This document shows, one piece after another, positions 18,601 to 28,631 of a stretch of DNA of 64,000 nt. Position numbers and translations under genes: made by a program. The notes under the pieces were generated by a model. The model ran no database searches. It was not told the DNA's origin and saw only the letters and a list, made by a program, of their open reading frames with translations. The DNA lies in contig NZ_CP040812.1 in NCBI RefSeq assembly GCF_006159205.1, forward strand, positions 3,472,001 to 3,536,000, written 5' to 3'. Within the stretch, counting starts at the first letter, position 1. Each line of letters opens with the position of its first letter. Origin of the DNA: Antarcticibacterium flavum. GTDB taxonomy: Bacteria; Bacteroidota; Bacteroidia; Flavobacteriales; Flavobacteriaceae.

Positions 18601-20028
18601 TTAACGGAAATCGGGATTATTAGGATCTCCCGGTCCGCGGTTTGGCCTGTCGGGATTCTCGGGTCCGGGTTCTGGTTTATTAGGTTCATCGGGTCCCGGC
18701 AGGGGAGTGTGCGGATTCTCAGGTCCTCCCGGTGGGGTGCGAGGATCCTGCGGTCCTCGTTTAGGAGAATCGGGCTCTTCCGGTTCCCTGCCGGGCGAAG
18801 TCGTTCTGCGGGAAGTATCGGTGAGATTATCTGGCGTTCTTTCCGGCGGGATCTCTGATGCCTCTGCTCTTAATTTACTTATAATATCCTTAAAATGTTC
18901 TCCTGCCGCTTCCCGGCCACCAAGGCCATAGCTTAACGCCACGGCCACAGCTATAGCACCTAATATAAGACCAAAAGCGAGCTCTACGATCTCATTGGCT
19001 ATTCCCATAGTGCGAAGAGCTATAGCTATGAACAAAGCCAGGGAGGCCCATCTAATGATGCCCGCAATAAAGGTGTTATTTCGGGAGCGGGTCATGGTAT
19101 TGTAAATAAGAAGGGAAATATAATTACCCACTGCCAGGATTATTAGACCAAAAATGATTTGCCCGGTTACTTCCAGGATCTCATTAAGGGTTATGGTAAG
19201 CCTGTCCAGTCCAAGAATCTCCACCGCGGTAATGACACCGAAAAAGACGAGGAAGAAGTAGACCAGGTTCGCCAGTATTTTTGAAAGGGATTGGTTAGCT
19301 CCAATCATATTATGTATCTGTATCTTTTCAGCAGCATTGTCCAGTCCCATACTTTTAAAGAGATCTTCCAGGAAATTTGCAAGGAATTTTCCTCCCCAAA
19401 TGAAGACTGCAAGGATAAGACCCGCAACCAGGATTTGCCCAATCATTTCAGTAAACGCATACAGCACGTCATTGGCCGGCTGTGATATGGCATCCATTTG
19501 TAAGGCATTGAATGCCTGTATAAGGAAGGGGATGAAAATAACGATGAATACGATCTTGCGCAGGATCCTCACCAGTTTATCTGTATCCTTAAAGCCTGTT
19601 CTGTCTACAAACCTATCCAGGAAACTACCCCCGATATGGATGAGGTTGGAAACAAATTTTGCGAGAAGGTATCCAATGAACCCAATAAGGATAGCACCAA
19701 TAAGATTAGGAATGAATAACAGGAATTCGTTAAGCATATTTCCTAAGGGTGCCAAAGCTTCATTAATTCCCAGTACTTCAAGGACCGCGAGAATTACTAT
19801 GATCATCACAAGATAATACACGATATTGGCAAGGAAGACATTCGTATCACCTACGTTGCTCTTGCCGAACACCCGCTCATCCCAGGAGGTCTTCCTAAGG
19901 AGCTTTACTATAATAGCTTTGATCCCACGGGCCAGCAGCCAGCCTATGAGGAGGATCAATAAAGCCGCCAGGAGATCTGGCAGGAAATTGGCTATTCGAT
20001 GGCCAAAAGATTCAAATTGATTTTCCAT
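18601..20028 (-). CDS. MscS-type mechanosensitive channel family protein with decapeptide-repeat tail
   Basis: 475 residues. Several conserved TM-helix repeats (first hydrophobic segment about 12-35) of the kind found in small-conductance mechanosensitive channel relatives run to about residue 370. The last contains LILGAIAVAVALSYGLGGREAAGE, where ALSYGLGG is the pore-lining Gly/Ala pattern. The soluble beta-domain typical of E. coli MscS is missing. Residues 425-475 are five consecutive decapeptides GPx(D/E)PxxPxx encoded by a 30-base-period repeat at 18604-18756. It probably releases osmolytes or ions during hypo-osmotic stress. The tail function is unknown; it may be cytoplasmic or periplasmic. 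Confidence 0.78.
   Translation of the reverse strand: MENQFESFGHRIANFLPDLLAALLILLIGWLLARGIKAIIVKLLRKTSWDERVFGKSNVGDTNVFLANIVYYLVMIIVILAVLEVLGINEALAPLGNMLNEFLLFIPNLIGAILIGFIGYLLAKFVSNLIHIGGSFLDRFVDRTGFKDTDKLVRILRKIVFIVIFIPFLIQAFNALQMDAISQPANDVLYAFTEMIGQILVAGLILAVFIWGGKFLANFLEDLFKSMGLDNAAEKIQIHNMIGANQSLSKILANLVYFFLVFFGVITAVEILGLDRLTITLNEILEVTGQIIFGLIILAVGNYISLLIYNTMTRSRNNTFIAGIIRWASLALFIAIALRTMGIANEIVELAFGLILGAIAVAVALSYGLGGREAAGEHFKDIISKLRAEASEIPPERTPDNLTDTSRRTTSPGREPEEPDSPKRGPQDPRTPPGGPENPHTPLPGPDEPNKPEPGPENPDRPNRGPGDPNNPDFR
18604..18756 (-). repeat. 30-bp period coding repeat, decapeptide GPx(D/E)PxxPxx x5
   Basis: Units GPQDPRTPPG, GPENPHTPLP, GPDEPNKPEP, GPENPDRPNR and GPGDPNNPDF are in register at the C-terminus of the channel protein. 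An imperfect sixth unit precedes them. Confidence 0.8.
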
Positions 20029-20400
20029 GTTTTGGTTAGTTTAGTGATTAATATCCTCAAATTAAGGAATATAGGAGGAAGCTGCTGCAGTATTAACACG
20101 AGTTTAAACCTTGAGAGTAAGAAGTCAGGTTAAAAAGGAATATTTCCAGGATGAGGTGAAAAGGAAGAAATGGGAATTATGCAGAGTGGATTTCTACTTT
20201 TATAAAGTCTTTTTTCAAGAGATTCTTAAGGTGAGCAAATTATTGCTTCTTAAATTAATGAGAGAGTAGCGGTTAACTGGAAAAGAGCTTTAGGAGAAGA
20301 GGAATTTTAAGTTTTTGAAATATATACACCCTTTAGTACACGGGGCTTGAAAATTCTGAATGGCTGGATGATCTTAGATAGCATATAGTAATCTATCTTT
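20029..20400. other. Spacer between channel gene and toxin-antitoxin pair
   Basis: 372 AT-rich bases. No coding frame, promoter with both boxes, or strong hairpin was recognised. Confidence 0.4.
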
Positions 20401-20763
20401 TTAATATCTTAAAATATCGTCTACCGTTGCTTTGATAGATTCAATATCCCTTGAAGATAATTCTCCCAGTTTTTTATCTAATATTTTTTTTGAAATTGAC
20501 CGAATGTGAAAAGTAAGAACTTCAGATTTTTGCTGGAGTCCATTTTTTTCATCCGGTAGCAAAATGAGGTTACCTTTGTAGTTCTTAATTTTGGAAGTCA
20601 ATGGGCAAACAATTACCACATCGAGGTATTTGTTTACTAAATTACCGCTTATTATAACTGCAGGCCTTCTACCCCCTTGTTCCTGCATTCCTCTCGCTCC
20701 TATGTCACTCGTCGGATGCAAGACAGGGTCCAAATGAATATCCCAAATCTCCCCCTGCTTCAT
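20401..20763 (-). CDS. MazF/PemK-family toxin (endoribonuclease)
   Basis: 120 residues with the MazF fold signature: MKQGEIWDIHLDP at the N-terminus, the QGGRRPAVIISGN strand and VVIVCPLTSKIKNYKGN, followed by EVLTFHIRSISKKIL. Known members are ribosome-independent mRNA interferases that cut at short motifs; the Arg of GRRP and the Ser/Thr of PLTS are the usual active-site residues. Its start overlaps the upstream antitoxin stop by 4 bases (20760-20763), the standard coupled arrangement of type II modules. Cleavage specificity is unknown. Confidence 0.87.
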   Translation of the reverse strand: MKQGEIWDIHLDPVLHPTSDIGARGMQEQGGRRPAVIISGNLVNKYLDVVIVCPLTSKIKNYKGNLILLPDEKNGLQQKSEVLTFHIRSISKKILDKKLGELSSRDIESIKATVDDILRY

Positions 20764-21005
20764 TCCTTATCCCCGGCATCAAGATTTTCTAAATAATCTG
20801 TCATTCCTTCTTCAGCAATGGACATTATATCCTGGTCCTTCCCGGCAACTTTATAGGATCTTACATACTCTGCCCGGTTGAGTTGATCCAGATAGATTCC
20901 AAGGGATTTTTCAATGATCTTATTCTTTGCAATACCATATTGTTTGGCCATTGCATCAAGCTTTTCGAAAAGATCATTCGGCAGGGATGAGGTGAATGTT
21001 TTCAT
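20760..21005 (-). CDS. Ribbon-helix-helix antitoxin of the MazF module
   Basis: 81 residues. The N-terminus MKTFTSSLPNDLFEKLDAMA is a CopG/RHH DNA-binding strand and helix; an acidic C-terminal tail (MTDYLENLDAGDKE) should wrap the toxin. It likely represses its own promoter. I chose ATG 21005; another in-frame ATG at 21023 would add six residues. Precedes and overlaps the toxin gene by 4 bases. Confidence 0.85.
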   Translation of the reverse strand: MKTFTSSLPNDLFEKLDAMAKQYGIAKNKIIEKSLGIYLDQLNRAEYVRSYKVAGKDQDIMSIAEEGMTDYLENLDAGDKE

Positions 21006-21070
21006 TTTATACTTATAAAACATAAATATAAAAAATAATATAGGAAAAGGGATGTTTTTAACCTTGTAGA

Positions 21071-21892
21071 TTATCCAAAACTATTCACGGTTTTCCTAAT
21101 AGCCACCAGGTTGCCCAGAAGCTTCTCCAGGTATTGGATATTCAGCATATTGGCGCCGTCGCTTTTTGCATTTGCAGGGTCAAAATGGGTTTCAATGAAG
21201 ATCCCGTCGACACCCGTAGCGATCCCGGCTCTTGCTATGGTCTCTATCATATCTGGTCTTCCCCCTGTTACTCCGCTACTTTGATTTGGTTGCTGCAGGG
21301 AATGGGTCACATCCAGCACGGTAGGTGCAAATTCTCTCATAGTTGGAATGCCTCTAAAATCCACGATCATATCCTGGTAACCAAACATGGTCCCGCGATC
21401 TGTTACCATTACCTGTTCATTGCTACATTCCTCCACTTTTCGCACGGCGTGTTTCATGCTTTCAGGGCTCATGAATTGTCCTTTTTTAAGGTTTACCACC
21501 TTCCCGGTTTCAGCAGCGGCAACAACCAGATCTGTTTGCCTTACGAGGAATGCAGGGATTTGCAGTACATCCACGTATTGTGCTGCCATTGCGGCATCGC
21601 TTACTTCATGAATGTCTGTTACCGTTGGAATTTCAAAGGTTTCTGAAACTTTTCTAAGGATCTTCAGGGCCTTTTCATCGCCAATCCCGGTAAAACTGTC
21701 TATCCTGCTGCGGTTAGCCTTCTTAAAAGATCCTTTGAAGATGTATGGGATCTCCAGTTTAATGGTGATCTCCACCACTTTTTCAGCAATTCGTAGGGCC
21801 ATTTCTTCTCCTTCAATAGCGCAGGGGCCTGCAAGAAGGAAAAAATTATTTGAGTTGGAATGTTTTATCTGCGGAATATTTTCAAGCTTCAT
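21071..21892 (-). CDS. kdsA: 3-deoxy-8-phosphooctulonate (KDO-8P) synthase
   Basis: 273 residues, the family's usual length. Condenses phosphoenolpyruvate with arabinose-5-phosphate for lipopolysaccharide inner core synthesis. Visible motifs include LLAGPCAIEGE, FKGSFKKANRSRIDSF, DIHEV, the C-terminal GGRPDMIETIARAGIATG and HFDPANAKSDG. The residue corresponding to the metal Cys of metal-dependent enzymes (GPCAIE shows Cys, and ETHFDPANAKSDGANML is standard) cannot decide the metal class by itself. Cytoplasmic. It has a -7 box upstream (21909-21916) and is transcribed away from typA. Confidence 0.95.
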   Translation of the reverse strand: MKLENIPQIKHSNSNNFFLLAGPCAIEGEEMALRIAEKVVEITIKLEIPYIFKGSFKKANRSRIDSFTGIGDEKALKILRKVSETFEIPTVTDIHEVSDAAMAAQYVDVLQIPAFLVRQTDLVVAAAETGKVVNLKKGQFMSPESMKHAVRKVEECSNEQVMVTDRGTMFGYQDMIVDFRGIPTMREFAPTVLDVTHSLQQPNQSSGVTGGRPDMIETIARAGIATGVDGIFIETHFDPANAKSDGANMLNIQYLEKLLGNLVAIRKTVNSFG

Positions 21893-21908
21893 ATAGGAAA
21901 ATTTGCTA

Positions 21909-21916
21909 CAAAGATA
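21909..21916 (-). promoter_or_regulatory. -7 box of kdsA
   Basis: TATCTTTG on the minus strand, 17 bases before the kdsA start codon. No TTG at the expected -33 distance. Confidence 0.45.
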
Positions 21917-22110
21917 CTTTTTTTAGTTAGTATACCTTTTAGCACCCATTATTTTCCCTGAAAGCAGCAGGAGATTAAAATCGCCACAACACTTCAGAAA
22001 ATTGGATTTCCCGTCAAAACAGTTTAAAATACTGTAAATGAAAGTTTTATATAAATTATTTTTTTTAAAAGAATTAAGGGAGCCCCTGTTTTATTCGATA
22101 AAAATAAACG

Positions 22111-22118
22111 TACCTTTG
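22111..22118 (+). promoter_or_regulatory. -7 box of typA
   Basis: TACCTTTG, 25 bases before the typA start; the -33 element is poorly defined. Confidence 0.45.
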
Positions 22119-22142
22119 CAGCCTTAAAAATCAGGCGTTTAT

Positions 22143-23942
22143 ATGACAGCTATTAAAAACATTGCGATTATCGCACACGTTGACCACGGAAAGACCACAT
22201 TGGTAGATAAGATTATGTACCATTGTCAACTTTTCAGGGAAAATGAAAATACAGGGGATCTTATTCTTGATAATAATGATCTTGAAAGAGAACGTGGTAT
22301 TACAATTACTTCTAAAAACGTTTCCGTAGTTTATAAAGGAACCAAAATAAATATCATCGATACTCCCGGTCACGCCGATTTTGGTGGGGAGGTAGAGCGA
22401 GTTTTGAATATGGCAGATGGGGTTCTGCTTCTTGTAGATGCTTTTGAAGGCCCTATGCCACAAACCCGTTTCGTACTTCAAAAAGCACTTAACCTTGGCC
22501 TTAAGCCTTGTGTGGTTATCAATAAAGTAGATAAGGAAAACTGTACTCCAGAGGAGGTTCATGAGAAAGTATTTGATCTTATGTTTGAACTGGGTGCAGA
22601 GGAGTGGCAGCTTGACTTTCCTTCAGTTTATGGAAGTGCCAAGAATAACTGGATGAGCGAGGACTGGAAGGAACCTACAGATAATATTGAGCCATTATTG
22701 GATATGGTTATTGAGCATATCCCTTCTCCTAAGATCGAGGAAGGTACTCCTCAAATGTTGATCACCTCTCTTGACTTTTCATCTTTCACAGGAAGGATTG
22801 CCATTGGAAGGTTGCAAAGAGGTGTGCTAAAAGAGAATATGCAGGTTTCCCTGGTAAAACGTGATGGAAGCATTAAGAAGACCAAGATCAAGGAACTTCA
22901 CATTTTTGAGGGTGTGGGAAGAAGGAAAATTGATGAAGTTCATGCAGGTGATATTTGTGCCATCGTTGGGCTTGAAGGTTTTGAGATTGGAGATACTGTT
23001 GCCGATATTGAGAATCCTGAGGGATTAAAGACTATAGCTATCGATGAACCTACGATGAGTATGCTTTTCACTATTAATGACTCTCCATTCTTTGGAAAGG
23101 ACGGTAAATTTGTTACTTCCCGTCATATCAAGGACAGGTTGATGAAAGAATTAGAGAAGAACCTTGCCTTAAGGGTTCATGAAACAGACAGTGCCGATAA
23201 ATTCCTGGTATATGGCCGTGGGGTTCTCCATTTATCTGTTCTTATTGAGACTATGAGAAGAGAGGGCTATGAGATGCAGATCGGTCAGCCGCAGGTTATT
23301 ATAAAAGAGATCGATGGCGTTAAATGTGAGCCTATAGAGGAACTTACCATTGACCTGCCTGAGAATGTATCTGGAAAAGCCGTTGAGATGGTTACTATGA
23401 GAAAAGGGGAGATGTTGAGTATGGAGTCCAAAGGAGAACGTATGAACATACAGTTCCTTATTCCTTCACGTGGTATCATCGGCTTAAGAAATCAATTGCT
23501 TACAGCCACTGCAGGAGAGGCAATTATGGCCCACAGGTTCAAGGAATACCAACCACTTAAAGGTGGTATCCCAGAGCGTCAAAACGGTTCTTTGGTATCT
23601 ATGGAAAAAGGAAAAGCAATTCCTTACTCTATCGATAAATTACAGGACAGGGGTAAATTCTTCGTTGACCCGGGTGAGGATATTTATGAAGGTCAGGTTA
23701 TTGGGGAAAATTCCCGCCAGGATGATATGGCGGTGAATATCACTAAAACCAAAAAGCTTTCAAACGTACGATCATCAGGCGCCGACGATAAGGCTAAGAT
23801 CGTTCCTGCTATTAAATTCTCTCTTGAAGAAGCATTGGAATATATACAGAAGGATGAATATGTTGAGGTTACTCCAAACTTCCTGAGACTGCGCAAGATC
23901 TACTTAACAGAGAATGAGCGTAAGAGAAATAAAATAGCTTAA
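22143..23942 (+). CDS. typA: Translational GTPase TypA/BipA
   Basis: 599 residues, full length. G1 [10 protein letters not shown]3 [11 protein letters not shown] and G4 NKVD are in place, followed by domain II, domain III ([20 protein letters not shown]) and the TypA-specific C-terminal domain ([21 protein letters not shown]). Ribosome-binding GTPase involved in 50S assembly and stress or cold growth. Monocistronic: its own -7 box lies upstream and a terminator downstream. Confidence 0.96.
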   Translation: MTAIKNIAIIAHVDHGKTTLVDKIMYHCQLFRENENTGDLILDNNDLERERGITITSKNVSVVYKGTKINIIDTPGHADFGGEVERVLNMADGVLLLVDAFEGPMPQTRFVLQKALNLGLKPCVVINKVDKENCTPEEVHEKVFDLMFELGAEEWQLDFPSVYGSAKNNWMSEDWKEPTDNIEPLLDMVIEHIPSPKIEEGTPQMLITSLDFSSFTGRIAIGRLQRGVLKENMQVSLVKRDGSIKKTKIKELHIFEGVGRRKIDEVHAGDICAIVGLEGFEIGDTVADIENPEGLKTIAIDEPTMSMLFTINDSPFFGKDGKFVTSRHIKDRLMKELEKNLALRVHETDSADKFLVYGRGVLHLSVLIETMRREGYEMQIGQPQVIIKEIDGVKCEPIEELTIDLPENVSGKAVEMVTMRKGEMLSMESKGERMNIQFLIPSRGIIGLRNQLLTATAGEAIMAHRFKEYQPLKGGIPERQNGSLVSMEKGKAIPYSIDKLQDRGKFFVDPGEDIYEGQVIGENSRQDDMAVNITKTKKLSNVRSSGADDKAKIVPAIKFSLEEALEYIQKDEYVEVTPNFLRLRKIYLTENERKRNKIA

Positions 23943-23964
23943 TTCTCTATTAAATAAGAATTTT

Positions 23965-24005
23965 AAAAGCAGTCTTTCTCCCCGGGAGAGGCTGCTTTTC
24001 TTATT
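23965..24005 (+). terminator. Terminator of typA
   Basis: AAAAGCAG (23965-23972) and CTGCTTTT (23992-23999) flank an inner CTCCCCGGGAG stem; a T-rich tail follows. Confidence 0.75.
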
Positions 24006-24040
24006 TTAGTGCATTGAATAAAGCTACTTAAACCCGAAAT

Positions 24041-24301
24041 ATGGAAATACTTGGAATATCATATGTGGAATGGATAGGCTACGCTGCATCCCTGTTTGTT
24101 TTACTTTCTTTCTTAATGAAAAACATCACCACCCTGCGGTATGTAAACAGTATAGGCTGTCTTTTCTTTGTCGCCTATGGAATATTACTGGCCACTTCCT
24201 GGCCCATTATTATCACCAATGTTGCAATTGTTTGTGTGAATGTCTATTACCTGTTCATCAACAAAAAACAACCTGTCCCGGCAGATGAGGTTAAACCCTA
24301 G
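24041..24301 (+). CDS. Small inner-membrane protein, YgjV-like
   Basis: 86 residues with three hydrophobic segments (about 8-28, 35-54, 57-76) and a conserved feel of the YgjV/LbtU-like small membrane proteins: YVEWIGYAASLFVLLSFLMKN then LRYVNSIGCLFFVAYGI. The half-repeat architecture is reminiscent of PQ-loop/SWEET-type proteins. No function is known; databases often carry a wrong uroporphyrinogen decarboxylase label for this family. Located 35 bases beyond the typA terminator. Confidence 0.7.
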   Translation: MEILGISYVEWIGYAASLFVLLSFLMKNITTLRYVNSIGCLFFVAYGILLATSWPIIITNVAIVCVNVYYLFINKKQPVPADEVKP

Positions 24302-24728
24302 CGCCCCGACCCCCGAATGGGGAGAGGGGGAAGTTAAGAGTTAGGATTTAGGAGTTATGGGTTTTGGAATGTGGCGTTCACTGTTTGAAGTTAAAAGATT
24401 ATTGGCACCGGCTTTGGTTATTGGGGGAAAATTTCGAGGATTTCGGTGGCTTTCGGTGGCTTTCGTAGATGGTTTAACCACGGAGTTTAAAGGGAGGTTA
24501 AATGGGAGTTTCACGGAGTTTTGCTAAGAGAAGCAAGAATCAAGAGGCAAGAAGCAAGACATATAGGCAAAATAAATAATCTCCTATTTTTTAGTCTAAC
24601 AGCGCAGCGGTCTTTTTTTAACCTACAACCTACAACCTACAACATACAACCAACTACTTCTAACACGCCTGGACTATCCACATTCCTCTTTCCACTCTCC
24701 ACTTTTTCTAACGACTAACGACTAACGA
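24302..24728. repeat. Intergenic repeat field with 7-bp phased tandem repeats
   Basis: 427 bases without a gene, built of short quasi-tandem phrases: GGTGGCTTTC twice near 24443, AGAAGCAAGAATCAAGAGGCAAG-like text near 24532, CCTACAA units (24620-24650) and TAACGAC units (24709-24730). A 31-base part (24613-24643) recurs exactly at 33703-33733. The TAACGAC run reaches the stop codon of the FtsE-like gene. Confidence 0.75.
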
Positions 24729-25412
24729 CTAAAACGTTTTCTGCACCACCTCAAACACCCTCTCTCCGTCACATTTTAATGTTTTAGAGGGATATTTCAG
24801 CAATAAAGCGTAATCGTGAGTGGCCATAAGGATGGTATTGCCATTCTTGCTTATTTCCTGAAGTACTTCCATCACCTCTACAGAGGTCTGGGGATCCAGG
24901 TTTCCGGTAGGCTCATCGGCCAGGATCAATTCGGGGTCGTTTAATAATGCCCGGGCAATGGCGATACGCTGCTGTTCCCCGCCGGAGAGCTGGTAGGGGA
25001 ATTTAAATCCTTTGGTTTTCATTCCCACCTTGTCCAGCACTTCATCGATCCTGCGATCCATGGAAGCTTTATCTTTCCATCCTGTAGCCCGAAGCACAAA
25101 CTGAAGGTTATCTCTCACGTTCCGGTCATTCAGCAATTTAAAATCCTGGAATACCACACCTAGTTTCCTTCTTAAAAAGGGAATGTCTTTTTCTTTCAAA
25201 GTACGTAGGTTATAATCTACAATAGTCCCTTCACCTTCAGTTAAGGGAAGGTCCCCGTAAAGGGTTTTCATGAAACTACTTTTACCGGTACCTGTCTTTC
25301 CTATTAAATAAACGAAATCCCCTTTATTGATAGTTACATCAACTTCAGAAAGAATAAGGCTTTCACGCTGATAAATGGCGGCGTTTTTTAATTCGAGAAC
25401 GGTTTGGGACAT
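24729..25412 (-). CDS. FtsE-like ABC transporter ATPase
   Basis: 227 residues. Walker [10 protein letters not shown], the signature LSGGEQQR and Walker [13 protein letters not shown] followed by the H-loop MATHD define the ATPase. Length and features fit FtsE of the FtsEX divisome complex, which activates peptidoglycan hydrolases; LolD-like ATPases are the alternative. No ftsX gene is adjacent. I chose ATG 25412 ([15 protein letters not shown]); a longer reading frame from 25520 lacks family similarity and crosses the divergent promoter region. Confidence 0.82.
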   Translation of the reverse strand: MSQTVLELKNAAIYQRESLILSEVDVTINKGDFVYLIGKTGTGKSSFMKTLYGDLPLTEGEGTIVDYNLRTLKEKDIPFLRRKLGVVFQDFKLLNDRNVRDNLQFVLRATGWKDKASMDRRIDEVLDKVGMKTKGFKFPYQLSGGEQQRIAIARALLNDPELILADEPTGNLDPQTSVEVMEVLQEISKNGNTILMATHDYALLLKYPSKTLKCDGERVFEVVQKTF

Positions 25413-25578
25413 AAAAGGAAAAGGTTTATAGTTTAAGTAACGTAAAATTATGGGTAAATATACATTATTCACAAGGTGGCTGTATACTTTTTTAGACATT
25501 AACATAATTATACCGTCCATCCTGCGTTATAAAATGAGCGTTTATATATCTTTGATTCATCAATCTAAAAACACTTTA

Positions 25579-28500
25579 ATGACACGAAAATTTGCCTCTG
25601 TATTCTTTGGTTTTTTTCTTTCGGTTTCTACAATGGTGGCACAGCAAACCGCCGCTTATACAAATGAACTTGTAACTTTTAACCGCGCCCTTGAACTATA
25701 TAATAATGAGCAGTACCTGGCGGCCCAAAAACTGTTTGATGATGTAAAGGGAAAAACCCGGGATGAGAAAATAGAATCTGATGCTGCCTATTATATCGCC
25801 AACGCAGCAGTACGCCTTGGACAACCGGGTGCCGATAAGTTGATGGAGAATTTCGTTGAACGATATCCTACCAGCACCAAGCGTAACTCTGCTTTCATAG
25901 ACGTGGCCGATTATTACTTCGAGACCGGCAAATATTCCCTTGCCAGGAGATGGTACGACAGGGTTGATGAGAAAGGAATGAGCAGGGCAGAGAAGCAGCG
26001 CTATTATTTTAATAACGGTTATGCCTATTTCACTACCAACCAGTATGAGGAGGCTCAAAAATACTTTAACAGGGTAAGAGATTCAAAGGAATATGGCTCG
26101 CAGGCAAAATATTATCTTGGATATATGGCCTATGAAGGAGATGATTATGAGGAAGCCAATGAGCTTTTTGAAGAAGTAAAAGATAATGACCGTTACCAGG
26201 AAAACCTTTCTTATTTCCAGGCCGATATGAACTTTAAACTGGGGAATTTTCAGAAGGCTATCGAGCAGGGGCTGGAGCAATTGCCAAAATCCAACAGAAA
26301 TGAGATCTCCCAGTTGAATAAGATCATAGGGGAGAGTTATTTTAACCTTGGGGAGTATGAAAAGGCTATTCCATACCTTCAGGAATATAAAGGGCTTAGA
26401 GGAAAATGGACCAATACAGATTATTACCAGCTGGGTTACGCTTATTTCCAGCAGGGAAATTACGAGGCAGCCATTTCAGAATTCAATAAGATCATAGATG
26501 GTAATAATGCAATTGCCCAGAATGCCTATTATCACCTTGCCCAGTCTTACCTGGAGCTTGACCAAAAACAACAGGCACTTAACGCATTTAAGAATGCCAG
26601 TGAAATGGCTTTCGAAGCAAAGATCCAGGAAGATGCTTTTCTTAATTACGCCAAACTGGGATATGAAATAGGGAACAGCTATACCAACCCATCCCAGGTA
26701 TTCATAAATTATCTTGAAAAATATCCCAACTCCCCACAGAGGGAAGAGATGGAAAGTTTGCTTATAGATTCCTTTATCACTTCAAAGAATTACCGCGAGG
26801 CAATGAACCTTCTTGAAAACAACAGGAACTTTAGTGACAAAGTTGCTTACCAAAAAGTAGCTTATTACTACGGGCTGGAACTTTACGGGGAGGAGAATTA
26901 CCGGGAAGCAAGTGTAAACTTTGATAAGTCCTTAACAGAAAGAAGGGACCCTGTTATCACTGCCAAGGCAACTTTTTGGAAGGCTGAAAGCGATTTTAAC
27001 CTTAACAGGATAAGGGAAGCCCTTGTAGGTTACAGGGAATTTCAGGGAATGAGTGGAGCGCAGGGTACTGCTGAAATGGAAAATATAGATTACAATATTG
27101 CCTATGCCTATTTCAAGCAAAAGGAATATGATCGCGCCATTGATTTCTTCAAACGCTTCTCAAGTGATAATTCAAAGGACAAAGTGAGAAGGAACGATGC
27201 TCTTACAAGACTTGGAGATACCTATTTTGTGACCAGCCAGTACTGGCCAGCAATAGAAGCCTATGATAAGGTGATCCAAATGAACCTTGGAAGAGTAGAT
27301 TATGCTGCTTACCAAAAAGCTATAAGCTATGGATTCGTAAACAGGAATGACAGCAAGATCGAAAGCCTTAATAGCTTCATCAACAAATACCCGCGGTCCT
27401 CTTACAGCGATGATGCCCTATATGAGCTTGGAAATACTTATTTGGCGATGGAAAATACATCCAGGGCTGTAGATACTTATTCCAGGCTTATCAATGATAT
27501 GAGAGAAAGTCCTTTTGTGCCACAGGCAATGTTAAAACAAGGACTTATATATTATAACAGCAACCAAAATGATAAAGCACTCGAGAGATTTAAAGGAGTG
27601 GTGTCAGATTTCCCTAACTCCCCGGAATCTATGCAGGCTGTTTCCACTGCCAGGCTGGTTTATATTGATATGGGACGTACAGATGAATATGCGAGCTGGG
27701 TGAAAAATGTTGATTTCGTAGAAGTAACAGATGCTGATCTTGATAACACCACTTTTGAAGCTGCAGAGAAGCAATACCTTAATAATAATACTGCAGCAGC
27801 TAAAACTGCCTTCCAGAGGTATTTGCAAAGTTTTCCAAATGGATTACACTCCCTAAAGAGTAACTTCTACCTGGCGCAATTATATTTTAGGGATGACCAG
27901 AAGGATGATGCGGTCAAGCATTACAGGTTTGTGGTGGAAAGGCCCAGAAGTGAATTTTCTGAGCAGGCATTGGCGAGATTATCACAAATATACCTGGAGA
28001 AGAGAAATTACAAGGAAGCCGTGCCACTTCTTAAAAGGTTGGAAGCTGAAGCCAGTTTTGATCAAAATAAGGTCTACGCTCAATCCAATCTTATGAAATC
28101 CTATTATGAGCTCAAGGATTTCAATCAGGCCGAAGCGTATGCTGAAAAGGTGCTGGCAAACCCCTCAATTGAGAATAATGTGAAGAGTGATGCCCAGATC
28201 ATGGTGGCCCGCGCAGCTATGCAAAGCGGAAATGAGAATAAGGCCCGAAATGCCTATGCCGAGGTCCTGAAGATCGCAACAGGCGAACGAGCGGCAGAAG
28301 CATTATATCACGATGCCTATTTCAAGCACAAGGCCGGGAACTTTAAAGAGTCCAATGAAGCCGTACAAAAGCTGGCTAAGGATTATTCAGGTTATAAATT
28401 CTATGGAGCCAAAGGCCTGGTGCTTATGGCAAAGAACTTCTATGCTCTTAAAGATGCTTACCAGGCAACTTATATTCTTGACAACGTGATCAAGAACTTT

Positions 28501-28599
28501 AAGGAATTCCCAGACGTGGTGGACGAAGCACAAAAAGAGCTTAAGCGAATTAAAGCTATGGAGGCACGTACAAATGCATCTGTAGAACCCAACAACTAA
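25579..28599 (+). CDS. Large tetratricopeptide-repeat periplasmic protein
   Basis: About 1006 residues. A signal peptide (ending near STMVAQQ) is followed by roughly 20 TPR-type helical repeats across the whole chain (repeated YxxGxxYFxxxxYxxAxxxF patterns, for example around YYQLGYAYFQQGNYEAAISEF). Such proteins scaffold envelope complexes. I chose ATG 25579, which places the signal peptide at the N-terminus; a frame from 25450 adds 43 residues that look non-coding. The following barrel gene begins 32 bases later and is likely co-transcribed. Conserved in Flavobacteriaceae to my knowledge, but of unknown function. Confidence 0.8.
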   Translation: MTRKFASVFFGFFLSVSTMVAQQTAAYTNELVTFNRALELYNNEQYLAAQKLFDDVKGKTRDEKIESDAAYYIANAAVRLGQPGADKLMENFVERYPTSTKRNSAFIDVADYYFETGKYSLARRWYDRVDEKGMSRAEKQRYYFNNGYAYFTTNQYEEAQKYFNRVRDSKEYGSQAKYYLGYMAYEGDDYEEANELFEEVKDNDRYQENLSYFQADMNFKLGNFQKAIEQGLEQLPKSNRNEISQLNKIIGESYFNLGEYEKAIPYLQEYKGLRGKWTNTDYYQLGYAYFQQGNYEAAISEFNKIIDGNNAIAQNAYYHLAQSYLELDQKQQALNAFKNASEMAFEAKIQEDAFLNYAKLGYEIGNSYTNPSQVFINYLEKYPNSPQREEMESLLIDSFITSKNYREAMNLLENNRNFSDKVAYQKVAYYYGLELYGEENYREASVNFDKSLTERRDPVITAKATFWKAESDFNLNRIREALVGYREFQGMSGAQGTAEMENIDYNIAYAYFKQKEYDRAIDFFKRFSSDNSKDKVRRNDALTRLGDTYFVTSQYWPAIEAYDKVIQMNLGRVDYAAYQKAISYGFVNRNDSKIESLNSFINKYPRSSYSDDALYELGNTYLAMENTSRAVDTYSRLINDMRESPFVPQAMLKQGLIYYNSNQNDKALERFKGVVSDFPNSPESMQAVSTARLVYIDMGRTDEYASWVKNVDFVEVTDADLDNTTFEAAEKQYLNNNTAAAKTAFQRYLQSFPNGLHSLKSNFYLAQLYFRDDQKDDAVKHYRFVVERPRSEFSEQALARLSQIYLEKRNYKEAVPLLKRLEAEASFDQNKVYAQSNLMKSYYELKDFNQAEAYAEKVLANPSIENNVKSDAQIMVARAAMQSGNENKARNAYAEVLKIATGERAAEALYHDAYFKHKAGNFKESNEAVQKLAKDYSGYKFYGAKGLVLMAKNFYALKDAYQATYILDNVIKNFKEFPDVVDEAQKELKRIKAMEARTNASVEPNN

Positions 28600-28631
28600 T
28601 CTATTTAAAACTAACAATTAAGAACTTCTCT

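Noticed and set aside
24302..24728. CRISPR array
   Set aside because: Units are 7 bp with no unique spacers, and no cas genes are present in the window.
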